A DNA stretch of 64,000 nucleotides from Paractinoplanes brasiliensis (GTDB lineage Bacteria > Actinomycetota > Actinomycetes > Mycobacteriales > Micromonosporaceae): positions 1,984,001 through 2,048,000 of the forward strand of contig NZ_SNWR01000002.1 in the NCBI RefSeq assembly GCF_004362215.1. The letters are read 5' to 3'. A program made the translations under genes and the position numbers. Below are positions 42,737 to 50,045 of this stretch, one piece after another. The notes beneath the pieces were generated by a model. The model was not told where the DNA came from. It saw only the letters and a program-made list of their open reading frames with translations, and did no database searches. How positions within the stretch are numbered: position 1 is the first letter of the stretch; every line of letters starts with the position of its first letter.

Positions 42737-44242
42737 TCACAGCGCCTGCCGTGCAGCGGTCGCACTCGCCCCGCTACCCAGGCGAGCCAGCACGTCCACG
42801 ATGGCGACACCGCTGAGCTCGACCGCGAGTCCCCACAGACCGAGCGCGACCCAGGACGAGAGGTTGCTGTTGAAGGTCACGTTGTCGAGGTACTGAGTCT
42901 TCAACCCCACAAGCGACACGACCACAACCGACGCGCAGCCCGCGAACACCCGGGCGTACCGGAAGAAGGCCGACACCGGTTCAAGGTCGTCGTACCATCG
43001 CCCGGCTCCGCCGTCGGGTTCCGCCGACTTGTCTCCGGGCGGCGGCCCCGGAAGGTCTGGTTCAACATCGCGGCTTTGGTGGCGTCTGTTGTAAACCTCT
43101 TCCGCCAATTCGGTCTGACCACGCTGCAACAGCCGGACAGCTTCACGGAGCGCCTGGTTGCGGGGCGCGCGCAGGAACGACCCCACGATGTGCCCGGTAA
43201 GTATCAGATGATCGCGAATCCGGCGCAGCTCGGCCTGGATCTCGTCGGTCCGGTCGGGCCAGTTCCAGGACTGCGCCTCCACAAGATTGCGGTACGCCTC
43301 GTCCACAGCCGCGTCGGCCAGTTTCCGGTCGTCGCGGCCCACCTTGTCACGGCACTGCTCGATCGCGTCCGAAACGGCGTCGAGCTGGTCGTACAGCACG
43401 GCGGTCTGACTGGCGAGGACCGCCGCCGAGTTACGGTGCCGCTCGAGTTCGGCGAATTCCTGCTCGGTTCGCGCCAGGTCGTGCCGGAGGATGAGATCCT
43501 CGAGCTCGTTGAGCCTGATGCGAGCGTTCAACGGCAGGTCCCGCCCGTTCGTGCCCCAGCCCATCGTGCGGCGGAGCGCGTCGAACCTCCTCATCAGGGC
43601 AGCCTGCGGCGTCAGACCCTCCGTGATCCATTTGATGATGAGGCCGAGCGCGGCGCCGGTGGCGATGACGACGAAGGCGACGACAGCCCACTTGCCACCA
43701 CGTTGACCGACTCCGATGACCAGAGGAAGCTCTTCGGAGTCCGCGCCCGAGGCCACGACGACCGTCTCCCGGTAGATTCCCGATTCGACGCGCTCGGGCC
43801 CCCACGGGTCCACCGTCACGGTCACGAGAACCGAATTGCCGGTCAACGGCGTGGCCGTCAAAGCCACCTGGTCGGACGGGAACTGACCGGCTTCGTGGTG
43901 CGGGTCCCGCATGAGCCACACAACGTGACCCGCGGGGGCGCCGGCACCTGGAGAAGCGAGTTCGACAACAGCCGACCTGGTCAGCGGCCGCCGGATCTTT
44001 TCGAAGGAGACGGCGATGCCACGCTCCTCACCGACCACCATTTCGTCGGCCGGCCATCCGAAGAGAATGACCGCCAGGACGCCGGAATACACGACGGCGA
44101 ACACGGCCAAGAAGGCCACCCGGTATTTGCGGGCGCGTCGGCGTCGTCTGTTCGCTGCTTTGAGCAGACGCCGTTCTTCGAGTTCTCGATAGGGCACGGC
44201 CGCCCCCGATCCCCGCGGTCGTCGGACATCCGGCGGCCTCAT
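42737..44242 (-). CDS. Coiled-coil membrane protein paired with the CHAT gene
   Basis: A 501-residue protein I cannot assign to a family. A basic N-terminus and one helix (residues 45-67) precede an outer domain of 120 residues with beta-sandwich-like patterns (AVSFEKIRRPLTRSAVVELA). A second helix (AVVAFVVIATGAALGLIIKW) leads to a cytosolic part of 210 residues rich in long helices and likely coiled coils (RIRLNELEDLILRHDLARTE; EIQAELRRIRDHLI). Two helices close the protein. It thus has an outer sensor-like part and a cytosolic helical arm. Its stop lies 28 bases before the CHAT gene. I infer that it anchors, senses for, or is cut by the CHAT protein. Confidence 0.78.
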   Translation of the reverse strand: MRPPDVRRPRGSGAAVPYRELEERRLLKAANRRRRRARKYRVAFLAVFAVVYSGVLAVILFGWPADEMVVGEERGIAVSFEKIRRPLTRSAVVELASPGAGAPAGHVVWLMRDPHHEAGQFPSDQVALTATPLTGNSVLVTVTVDPWGPERVESGIYRETVVVASGADSEELPLVIGVGQRGGKWAVVAFVVIATGAALGLIIKWITEGLTPQAALMRRFDALRRTMGWGTNGRDLPLNARIRLNELEDLILRHDLARTEQEFAELERHRNSAAVLASQTAVLYDQLDAVSDAIEQCRDKVGRDDRKLADAAVDEAYRNLVEAQSWNWPDRTDEIQAELRRIRDHLILTGHIVGSFLRAPRNQALREAVRLLQRGQTELAEEVYNRRHQSRDVEPDLPGPPPGDKSAEPDGGAGRWYDDLEPVSAFFRYARVFAGCASVVVVSLVGLKTQYLDNVTFNSNLSSWVALGLWGLAVELSGVAIVDVLARLGSGASATAARQAL

Positions 44243-44292
44243 GGTAGGTCCGGATGCCCGGTGACAGCAGTCGGGCGGCGGACAGGCCGGGC

Positions 44293-46974
44293 TCAGCCGG
44301 TGAGGGCGTCCTTTACCTCCGTACGGGACGAGACGCCCAGTTTGCGCAGGATGCTGGAGACGTGCACGGCGGCAGTCTTGGGAGAGATGTAGAGGCGGCG
44401 GGCCAGTTCCGTGTTCGTCAGGCCCTCGCCGATCAGCACGGCGACCTCGCGCTCGCGTGGGGTGAGAGCTTCGGGGCCGGAGCCGGTGAGACCCATGCGG
44501 GCCCGCACCTGTTCCAGCTGAGCCACCCGCCAGCCCAGCCAGCCGGAGAGCAGCGGCGTCGCCAGGGTGAGCTGCGTGGCGGCCTCGTCCGGGCGGTTCA
44601 GCGCGAGCAGGCAACGGGCGGCCCCGACCCGTACGGTGCCCTGGGTGGCGGGGCCGAGGATGTGCGCGCCGGTGATGGACGAATAGGCGTCAAGGGCCTC
44701 CGCGGGCCGGCCGTGCGCCTCGGCCAGCTGCGCGTCGACCAGCGTGCGATAGCTGTCCCAGACGTCGGCGTCGAGCAGCGCGGCGGCCAGCTCGTCGAGG
44801 CGGGGCAGGGGCAGGCCCAGGTCGAGGGCGGCCGAGACCAGGTCATGGGCCTGTTCGCCGCTGCGCCAGGGCTGGTTGTCGAGCTCGGTCAGCAGCTCGG
44901 TCAGGGCGGCCTCGGCGGCGGGCCGGTCGGCGCGGCGGCAGTGCAGGTGGAAGGCGAGTCCGGGCACCACGGCGGGCGGGTTGTTGGGCAGCGCGGTCAG
45001 GTCGGCGATGACCTGGGCGACCCGGTCGAGTTCGCCGGCTTCGAGGTAGAGCCCGGCCAGGAAGACGGCGTGGTAGTCGGCCCAGCGGCCCCGGCGGCGG
45101 TAGTTGCGGTCCTGTTCGCGGCCCTCCTCCAGGGCGGCGACGGCAGCCCGCAGGTCGCCCTTGCGCACGGCGAGCCGGGCCCGGCCCTGGAAGTAGGTGG
45201 CGACCGACAGCGATTCGAACCCGGCCCGTTCGGCGTCGACCCGCATGCGTTCCAGGGTCTCGGCGTGTTCCTCGGGTGAGGACGGTTGCTCGCCGTAGAA
45301 CAGGGTGTTGAGGGCGCGGGCGGCGAGGACCCACTCCCCCGCCTTCTCGGCGTCGTCGACCAGGGCGGTCAGGATCTCGCGGCCCTCGGCGGCTGTCCGT
45401 GGGCGTTCGCTCAGCGCCGCGCCCTTCTCGAGCAGCGCGGACATCCGTACGGCGGGCAGGTCGAACTCGTCGGCCAGGGTGAGCGCGCGGTCCGCCCAGC
45501 GCACGGCGGCGTCGAGCTCGTCGCGCAGATATTCCGACTGGGCGACCGCGGTCATCGCACGGGCCTGGTCGGCGCCGCGGGGCAGCCGCGCGATCAGCGT
45601 CTCGATGTCGTCGGTGAGCGCGCGCATCTCGTCGAACTCGCGTGACTCCCAGGCCAGGCGGACCAGCAGGTAGAGCGCCTCGGCCCGGTCGCTGGCGCCG
45701 GCGGCCAGGTCACGCCACTGGCGGGCGTGGCGCAGGGCGTCGTCGAGCAGCCCGGCCAGCCAGGCCGCGCGGGCCGCCCCGGCCAGCAGCTCGGTGTCGT
45801 CGGGAACCTCGTCGAGGCCCATCTCGGCCAGCTGCAGGGCCTGATAGGCCGACCCGATGGACAGGTAGCTCGCGGTTCCGCGGCGGGCGGCGGCGACCAG
45901 GTCGTCGTAGCGGCCGGCGCCGCGGGCGTGATGGGCGATCATCGCCGGGTCGGAGCCGCCCGCGCGCAGCAGCACGTCGAGGGCTGCCTCGTGCAACCGG
46001 CGGCGCTGACGGCCGAGCATCTGGCCGCCGATCGCCTCGCGGACGAGCGCGTGCCGGAAGGTGAACTCGTCGTCGCCCGACTCGACCAGCACGCCCCGGG
46101 TGACCAGGTCGCGCAGCACGGCGATCAGCTCGTCCTCGCCGGCGCCGGTGACCTCGGCCAGCAGGTCGAACGGGATGCGGTGGCCGAGGACGGTGGCCGC
46201 CTCGACGATGCGGTGGCCGGCCGGTTCGAGGTCGTCGACCTGGCGGCGCAGCACGTCGGCCAGGCTCCACGGCAACGGCTGCTCGACCAGCGCCTCCGCG
46301 TCCTGGCCGGGCAGCGCCCGCAGCAGCTCCTCGAGAAAGAACGGATTCCCGCCCGTACGGGTGTGCAGGGCCGTGGCCGCCCGCAGCGGGGCCGGTGCGC
46401 CGGTGGCCGCCGCGATCAGGGCGGCCGTCTGCGCGGGGGTCAGGCGGTCCAGCCGTACGTGGGTGACGGCGTGCCGGCGTTCGGTGCGCGCGAGCAGCCC
46501 GGCCACCGGCTGGCGGCGGCTCACCTCGTCGGGCCGGTAGGTGCCGATGAGCAGCCGCGGGCCGTGCTGGTCGGCGATCCGCTCGAACAGCGCCGCGCTC
46601 TCGGAGTCGGCCCAGTGCAGATCCTCGAAGACGATCACGGCGGGCGTGTCGCCGATCAGGTCGCCGAGGATCGCCAGGCCCGTGTGCAGCCGCTGGACCG
46701 GGCTGCGGGCGGCGTCGGTCAGCGCGGCCAGCTGCTGCTCGCCCACCTCGGGGCGGCCGTCGATGGCGTCGAGCAGCACCTCGTACGGCCGGGACAGCGA
46801 CCCGGGCTCGGCCTGGCCGACCAGCACCACCGTCGTGGCCGGCAGGGTGGCCAGCAGCTCGAGGACCAGGCGGGTCTTGCCGATGCCGGGCTCGCCCGCG
46901 ATGATCGCGACGGCCGGCTCACGCGAGGAAGCGAGCCGCGCCAGGCGGCGCAGCTCGCTCTCCCGCCCGATCAT
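44293..46974 (-). CDS. LAL-type LuxR regulator with AAA/STAND ATPase domain
   Basis: An 893-residue regulator. Residues 1-270 are a STAND ATPase with Walker A GEPGIGKT (27-34) and Walker B AVIVFEDLHWAD. A long TPR-like middle follows, and the last 65 residues are a LuxR helix-turn-helix (LTPREREVAVLIGEGLTNTE, LARRLYISPKTAAVHVSSIL). LAL proteins switch on catabolic or secondary-metabolite genes when a sugar or other inducer binds. The ATG at 46974 gives a TGATG overlap with the upstream small gene and the usual family start MIGRESEL. A GTG at 47007, six bases behind TAACCT, could instead start a leaderless message and add eleven residues. Confidence 0.9.
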   Translation of the reverse strand: MIGRESELRRLARLASSREPAVAIIAGEPGIGKTRLVLELLATLPATTVVLVGQAEPGSLSRPYEVLLDAIDGRPEVGEQQLAALTDAARSPVQRLHTGLAILGDLIGDTPAVIVFEDLHWADSESAALFERIADQHGPRLLIGTYRPDEVSRRQPVAGLLARTERRHAVTHVRLDRLTPAQTAALIAAATGAPAPLRAATALHTRTGGNPFFLEELLRALPGQDAEALVEQPLPWSLADVLRRQVDDLEPAGHRIVEAATVLGHRIPFDLLAEVTGAGEDELIAVLRDLVTRGVLVESGDDEFTFRHALVREAIGGQMLGRQRRRLHEAALDVLLRAGGSDPAMIAHHARGAGRYDDLVAAARRGTASYLSIGSAYQALQLAEMGLDEVPDDTELLAGAARAAWLAGLLDDALRHARQWRDLAAGASDRAEALYLLVRLAWESREFDEMRALTDDIETLIARLPRGADQARAMTAVAQSEYLRDELDAAVRWADRALTLADEFDLPAVRMSALLEKGAALSERPRTAAEGREILTALVDDAEKAGEWVLAARALNTLFYGEQPSSPEEHAETLERMRVDAERAGFESLSVATYFQGRARLAVRKGDLRAAVAALEEGREQDRNYRRRGRWADYHAVFLAGLYLEAGELDRVAQVIADLTALPNNPPAVVPGLAFHLHCRRADRPAAEAALTELLTELDNQPWRSGEQAHDLVSAALDLGLPLPRLDELAAALLDADVWDSYRTLVDAQLAEAHGRPAEALDAYSSITGAHILGPATQGTVRVGAARCLLALNRPDEAATQLTLATPLLSGWLGWRVAQLEQVRARMGLTGSGPEALTPREREVAVLIGEGLTNTELARRLYISPKTAAVHVSSILRKLGVSSRTEVKDALTG

Positions 46975-47174
46975 CACCGGGCCGGCGCCGCCACGGAAGG
47001 GTCGCACGACGCCAGGTTACCGGTGGGGTGTGCGCGGGCCGCACGGGCTTTCGCCGCCCGGCGGGCCTTGCGCGCGGCGCGGGCGCTGGTGAGCAGCCGC
47101 GTCCGGTCGGCCTCGGCGATCAACTCGTTCTGACGCTCGTAAGCCAGGGTCAGCAGCAGGTCGTTGTGCATCAT
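46974..47174 (-). CDS. 66-residue helical protein coupled to the LuxR gene
   Basis: A short basic protein beginning MMHNDLLLTLAYERQNELIA, followed by an arginine/alanine-rich helix. I do not know a named family, although similar short proteins starting HNDLLLTLAYERQNEL are familiar from actinobacteria. AAGGAG precedes the start; a GTG at 47177 gives better spacing than the ATG at 47174. Its stop and the LuxR start overlap as TGATG, so both are translated together. It may bind the regulator, or be a short DNA- or RNA-binding protein. Confidence 0.6.
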   Translation of the reverse strand: MMHNDLLLTLAYERQNELIAEADRTRLLTSARAARKARRAAKARAARAHPTGNLASCDPSVAAPAR

Positions 47175-47277
47175 CACGGCGGCGCTCCTTCGTCGTTCGG
47201 CGATGTGTCCATCCTCGAACGGCCGGCGCGCCGCCACATCGGGCGCCTGCTACCTATTTTCCCAGCTCACGACCCGT

Positions 47278-47291
47278 CTAGGTATACCTAG
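47278..47291. promoter_or_regulatory. 14-bp palindrome at the end of the nucleoside hydrolase gene
   Basis: CTAGGTATACCTAG is perfectly palindromic and comprises the last three codons and the stop of the nucleoside hydrolase gene. It lies about 105 bases upstream of the small protein-LuxR operon, in its probable promoter region, and may be an operator for it. Confidence 0.4.
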
Positions 47292-48210
47292 AGAGCGCCT
47301 CGAGCAGCGTACGCCAGAACCCCTCGACGTCGATGCCGACGGCCACCTCGGCGTTGGCAGCCCGGCCCGTACGGTGGTGCAGGTCGACGACGGTGGCGCC
47401 GCGCGTCCACGTGCCGGTGAGCTCGATCGCCAGCGGCGCCGCGACGGTGCGCACGAGGGCCGGGTCGAGCACGCGGGCCACCGCGACCGGGTCGTGCAGC
47501 GGCGGGTCGGTGAACCCGAAGTTGCGGCGGTAGGCGCCGGCGAAGAACGTCATCAGCTCGGCGCAGACCCGCCCGACCCGGGTGCCCAGACCGTTCAGCT
47601 CGGCGATGATCTCGGGCGTGGTCCGGGCCTGATGGGTCACGTTGAGGCCGATCATGGTGACCGGCAGGCCCGACCGTACGACGATGTCGGCCGCCTCGGG
47701 GTCGGTGACGATGTTGAACTCCCCGTACGGGGTCGTGTTGCCGCGGTCGGTCGAGCCGCCCATGAACACGATGCGGCGTACGCGGGAAACGGTTTCCGGA
47801 CGGGTGCGCAGCAGCAGGGCCACGTTGGTGAGCGGCCCGAGCGCGATCAGGGTGACCGGCTCGGGCGACTCCGCGATCAGCCGCCGCATCAGCTCCACCG
47901 CGTGCACGTCGGCGGGCGGCGCGACCGGCACGTCCAGGTCGGGGCCGTCGAGCCCGGACGTGCCGTGGATGTCGGCGGCGACGGTCAGCTCCCCCACCAG
48001 CGGCCGGTCGCAGCCGGCGGCCAGCGGCACCCCGGTCGCGCCGGCCAGGGCCAGAATCCGCTGCGCGTTGCGGGTGGTCTTGTCGAGCGTCTGGTTGCCG
48101 GCGACGGTGGTGACGCCCAGCAGCCGCAGCCGGGGATCGCCGGCGGCCAGCAGCAGCGCGAGGGCGTCGTCGTGCCCCGGGTCGCAGTCGATGATCACGG
48201 GGTGGGACAT
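47278..48210 (-). CDS. Inosine-uridine preferring nucleoside hydrolase
   Basis: A 310-residue enzyme that splits ribonucleosides into base and ribose. The N-terminal DCDPGHDDALALLLA is the Ca2+-binding signature, with the further aspartate in FTDPPLHDPVAVARVL and the ribose-binding TTVAGNQTLDKTTRNA and FMGGSTDRGNTTPYGEFN. The histidine in PLHDPV is the general acid position of the pyrimidine-preferring branch. AGGGAG precedes the ATG at 48210. It is co-oriented with the small protein-LuxR operon but separated by more than 100 bases. Purine versus pyrimidine preference cannot be settled here. Confidence 0.93.
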   Translation of the reverse strand: MSHPVIIDCDPGHDDALALLLAAGDPRLRLLGVTTVAGNQTLDKTTRNAQRILALAGATGVPLAAGCDRPLVGELTVAADIHGTSGLDGPDLDVPVAPPADVHAVELMRRLIAESPEPVTLIALGPLTNVALLLRTRPETVSRVRRIVFMGGSTDRGNTTPYGEFNIVTDPEAADIVVRSGLPVTMIGLNVTHQARTTPEIIAELNGLGTRVGRVCAELMTFFAGAYRRNFGFTDPPLHDPVAVARVLDPALVRTVAAPLAIELTGTWTRGATVVDLHHRTGRAANAEVAVGIDVEGFWRTLLEALSRYT

Positions 48211-48260
48211 GAGGCTCCCTGATCGTGTCGCTCCGCGTTCGGGAGCCGGTTCCGTCGTGC

Positions 48261-48587
48261 TTACTCCGCTCCGACGTCGCTGTGCTTGTCGAAGCCGATC
48301 ACCTCGGCCTCGGCCGCGACCCGCTCGGCGCGCGCCTTCGAGTCGGCCTCCAGCGTCTCACGCTCGGCCCGGGTGCGGGCCTCGACCATCTGGGCCTCGG
48401 CCACGCGCTGGGCCGTCAGCACCCGGTTCATGATCTCCTGCAGGTTGCCGGGGAAGACCAGGTCCTTGACGTCGGCCCGGACGGTCTGCACGCCGTAACC
48501 GGCCGAGACGCCCTCGACGTCGCGCAGGATGTCCTCGCTGAGCTGGTTGCGGTTGGTCAGGATGATCAGAGTGACAGCCACCGTGGC
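48261..48587 (-). pseudogene. Remnant of a band-7/SPFH (slipin-like) gene
   Basis: The frame encodes about 108 residues that match only the C-terminal half of a slipin/stomatin-like SPFH domain (TNRNQLSEDILRDVEGVSAG; VKDLVFPGNLQEIMNR) and its helical tail (AQRVAEAQMVEARTRAERET). The N-terminal membrane anchor and the first half of the domain are missing. Upstream frame is non-homologous and overlaps the promoter of the ECF sigma gene. No start codon or ribosome site is convincing. It is most simply a 5'-deleted gene. Confidence 0.7.
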
Positions 48588-48687
48588 GCGGAACAACGCA
48601 TTTCCGTTACGTCCGGCGAGTGATGAGTTTCGGGCCGCGCGCCCGTCACACCTACGACAGACCACGCCGAGGCGGAAGGATGACGGG

Positions 48688-49638
48688 ATGAGCGCGCACA
48701 CGTTGGAGGAGCCGGCCTTCTCGGGCCTGGCCGAACGGCACCGCCGGGAGCTGCACGTGCACTGCTACCGGATGCTCGGCTCGTTCGAGGACGCCGAGGA
48801 CACCGTCCAGGAGACGTTGCTGCGCGCTTGGCGGCGGCGCGAGACGTTCGAGGGCCGCTCCACCGTACGGGCCTGGCTCTACCGGATCGCCACCAACGCC
48901 TGCCTGGACCGCCTCGCCCGCACCCGCCCCGGCCCGGCCACCGGCGGCGAGGTGCCGTGGCTGCAGCCCTACCCCGACAGGCTGCTCGACGAGCTGCCCG
49001 CCGGCGATGCCGACGAGCCCGAGACCGCCGCCGTGGCCCGCGAGACGATCGAACTGGCGTACCTGGTCGCCGTCCAGCACCTCGCGCCGCGCCCGCGGGC
49101 CGTGCTGATCCTGCGGGACGTGCTGGGATGGCCCGCCAAGGACGTGGCCGAACTGCTCGGCGACTCGGTCAACTCCGTGAACAGCGCCCTTCAGCGAGCC
49201 CGCGCCGGTATGCGCGAACACCTGCCCGCCCAGCGCCAGGACTGGACCACCGGCGCGGAGGACACCGCCACCCGCGACCTGGTCCGCCGTTTCACCGAGG
49301 CCAGCGTGGCCACCGACATCCCCGCGCTCGCCGCCATGCTGCGCGACGACGTACGGTGCTCGATGCCACCGACCCCGGGCCTGTTCATCGGCCGCGACGC
49401 CGTCGTCCAGGACTGGACCGAGAGCGGCTTCGAGGGCATGCGGGGCTTGCGCGGCATCGAGACGTCGGTCAACCGCCAGCCCGCGGTGGCCTTCTACCAC
49501 TGGCGCCCGTCCGAGGCCGCCTACCTGCCGCTGACACTCGACGTCCTGCGCATCACCGGCGGCGCCATCACCGAGATCACCACGTTCTCCGCCGACCGCT
49601 TCCACGGCCTCGGCCTGCCCGAGCAGCTTCGTGGCTAG
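48688..49638 (+). CDS. ECF sigma factor with SnoaL-like C-terminal domain
   Basis: A 316-residue sigma factor. Sigma2 is LHVHCYRMLGSFEDAEDTVQ followed by ETLLRAWRRRETFEG, and sigma4 is LPRAVLILRDVLGW-type sequence (RPRAVLILRDVLGWPAKDVA, ELLGDSVNSVNSALQRARAG). The last 120 residues are a SnoaL/NTF2-like domain (TASVATDIPALAAMLR-type start, then PGLFIGRDAVVQDWTE). This layout is shared by SigG- and SigJ-like factors, in which the C-terminal domain replaces an anti-sigma factor. GGAAGGA lies seven bases before the ATG. It converges on the immunity-like gene with a four-base overlap of stops. No adjacent target gene is evident. Confidence 0.9.
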   Translation: MSAHTLEEPAFSGLAERHRRELHVHCYRMLGSFEDAEDTVQETLLRAWRRRETFEGRSTVRAWLYRIATNACLDRLARTRPGPATGGEVPWLQPYPDRLLDELPAGDADEPETAAVARETIELAYLVAVQHLAPRPRAVLILRDVLGWPAKDVAELLGDSVNSVNSALQRARAGMREHLPAQRQDWTTGAEDTATRDLVRRFTEASVATDIPALAAMLRDDVRCSMPPTPGLFIGRDAVVQDWTESGFEGMRGLRGIETSVNRQPAVAFYHWRPSEAAYLPLTLDVLRITGGAITEITTFSADRFHGLGLPEQLRG

Positions 49639-50045
49639 CCGTTGAGGCGGCGGAACACCTTGCCGCAGACGTCGACGCAGTGGGCCAGCACCACGTCGGC
49701 CGTCAGCACCGTGGTCGTGGTGAAGGCGAACACCTCGCGCTCGACCCGTTCGACCGACGCGACCCACGGCTCGGCCGCCAGCTGCTGCTCGAACACGTCG
49801 CTGCCCGGGTAGGACAGGTCGAACACGCCGAGCATCCCGTCGTCGAACCCGAGGGTCCACTCCTCGCCGTCGCGGGTCGCCACCGAGAGGTATTCCGGCA
49901 GGTCGGTCAGGGCCGGGTCCTGGGGCAGGCGCGCGGCGGCCTCGACCACCGCGGCCTGCCCGGCCAGGATCTCGCCGGGGTAGCTGCAGACGCCGTTGCT
50001 GCCACGCCTCGGCTCGACGCCTTCGACCCTAAACGACCGGCTCAT
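49635..50045 (-). CDS. Probable immunity protein for the adjacent secreted nuclease
   Basis: A 136-residue cytosolic protein of unknown family (MSRSFRVEGVEPRRGSNGVC at the start; YLSVATRDGEEWTLGFDDGM in the middle). It has no signal peptide or membrane helix, is acidic and looks like an alpha/beta fold. The start overlaps the end of the secreted nuclease-like gene by 17 bases, the usual arrangement for a toxin followed by its immunity gene. By position it should bind and block the nuclease domain in the producing cell. This is an inference from context only; no known immunity motif is seen. Confidence 0.65.
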   Translation of the reverse strand: MSRSFRVEGVEPRRGSNGVCSYPGEILAGQAAVVEAAARLPQDPALTDLPEYLSVATRDGEEWTLGFDDGMLGVFDLSYPGSDVFEQQLAAEPWVASVERVEREVFAFTTTTVLTADVVLAHCVDVCGKVFRRLNG

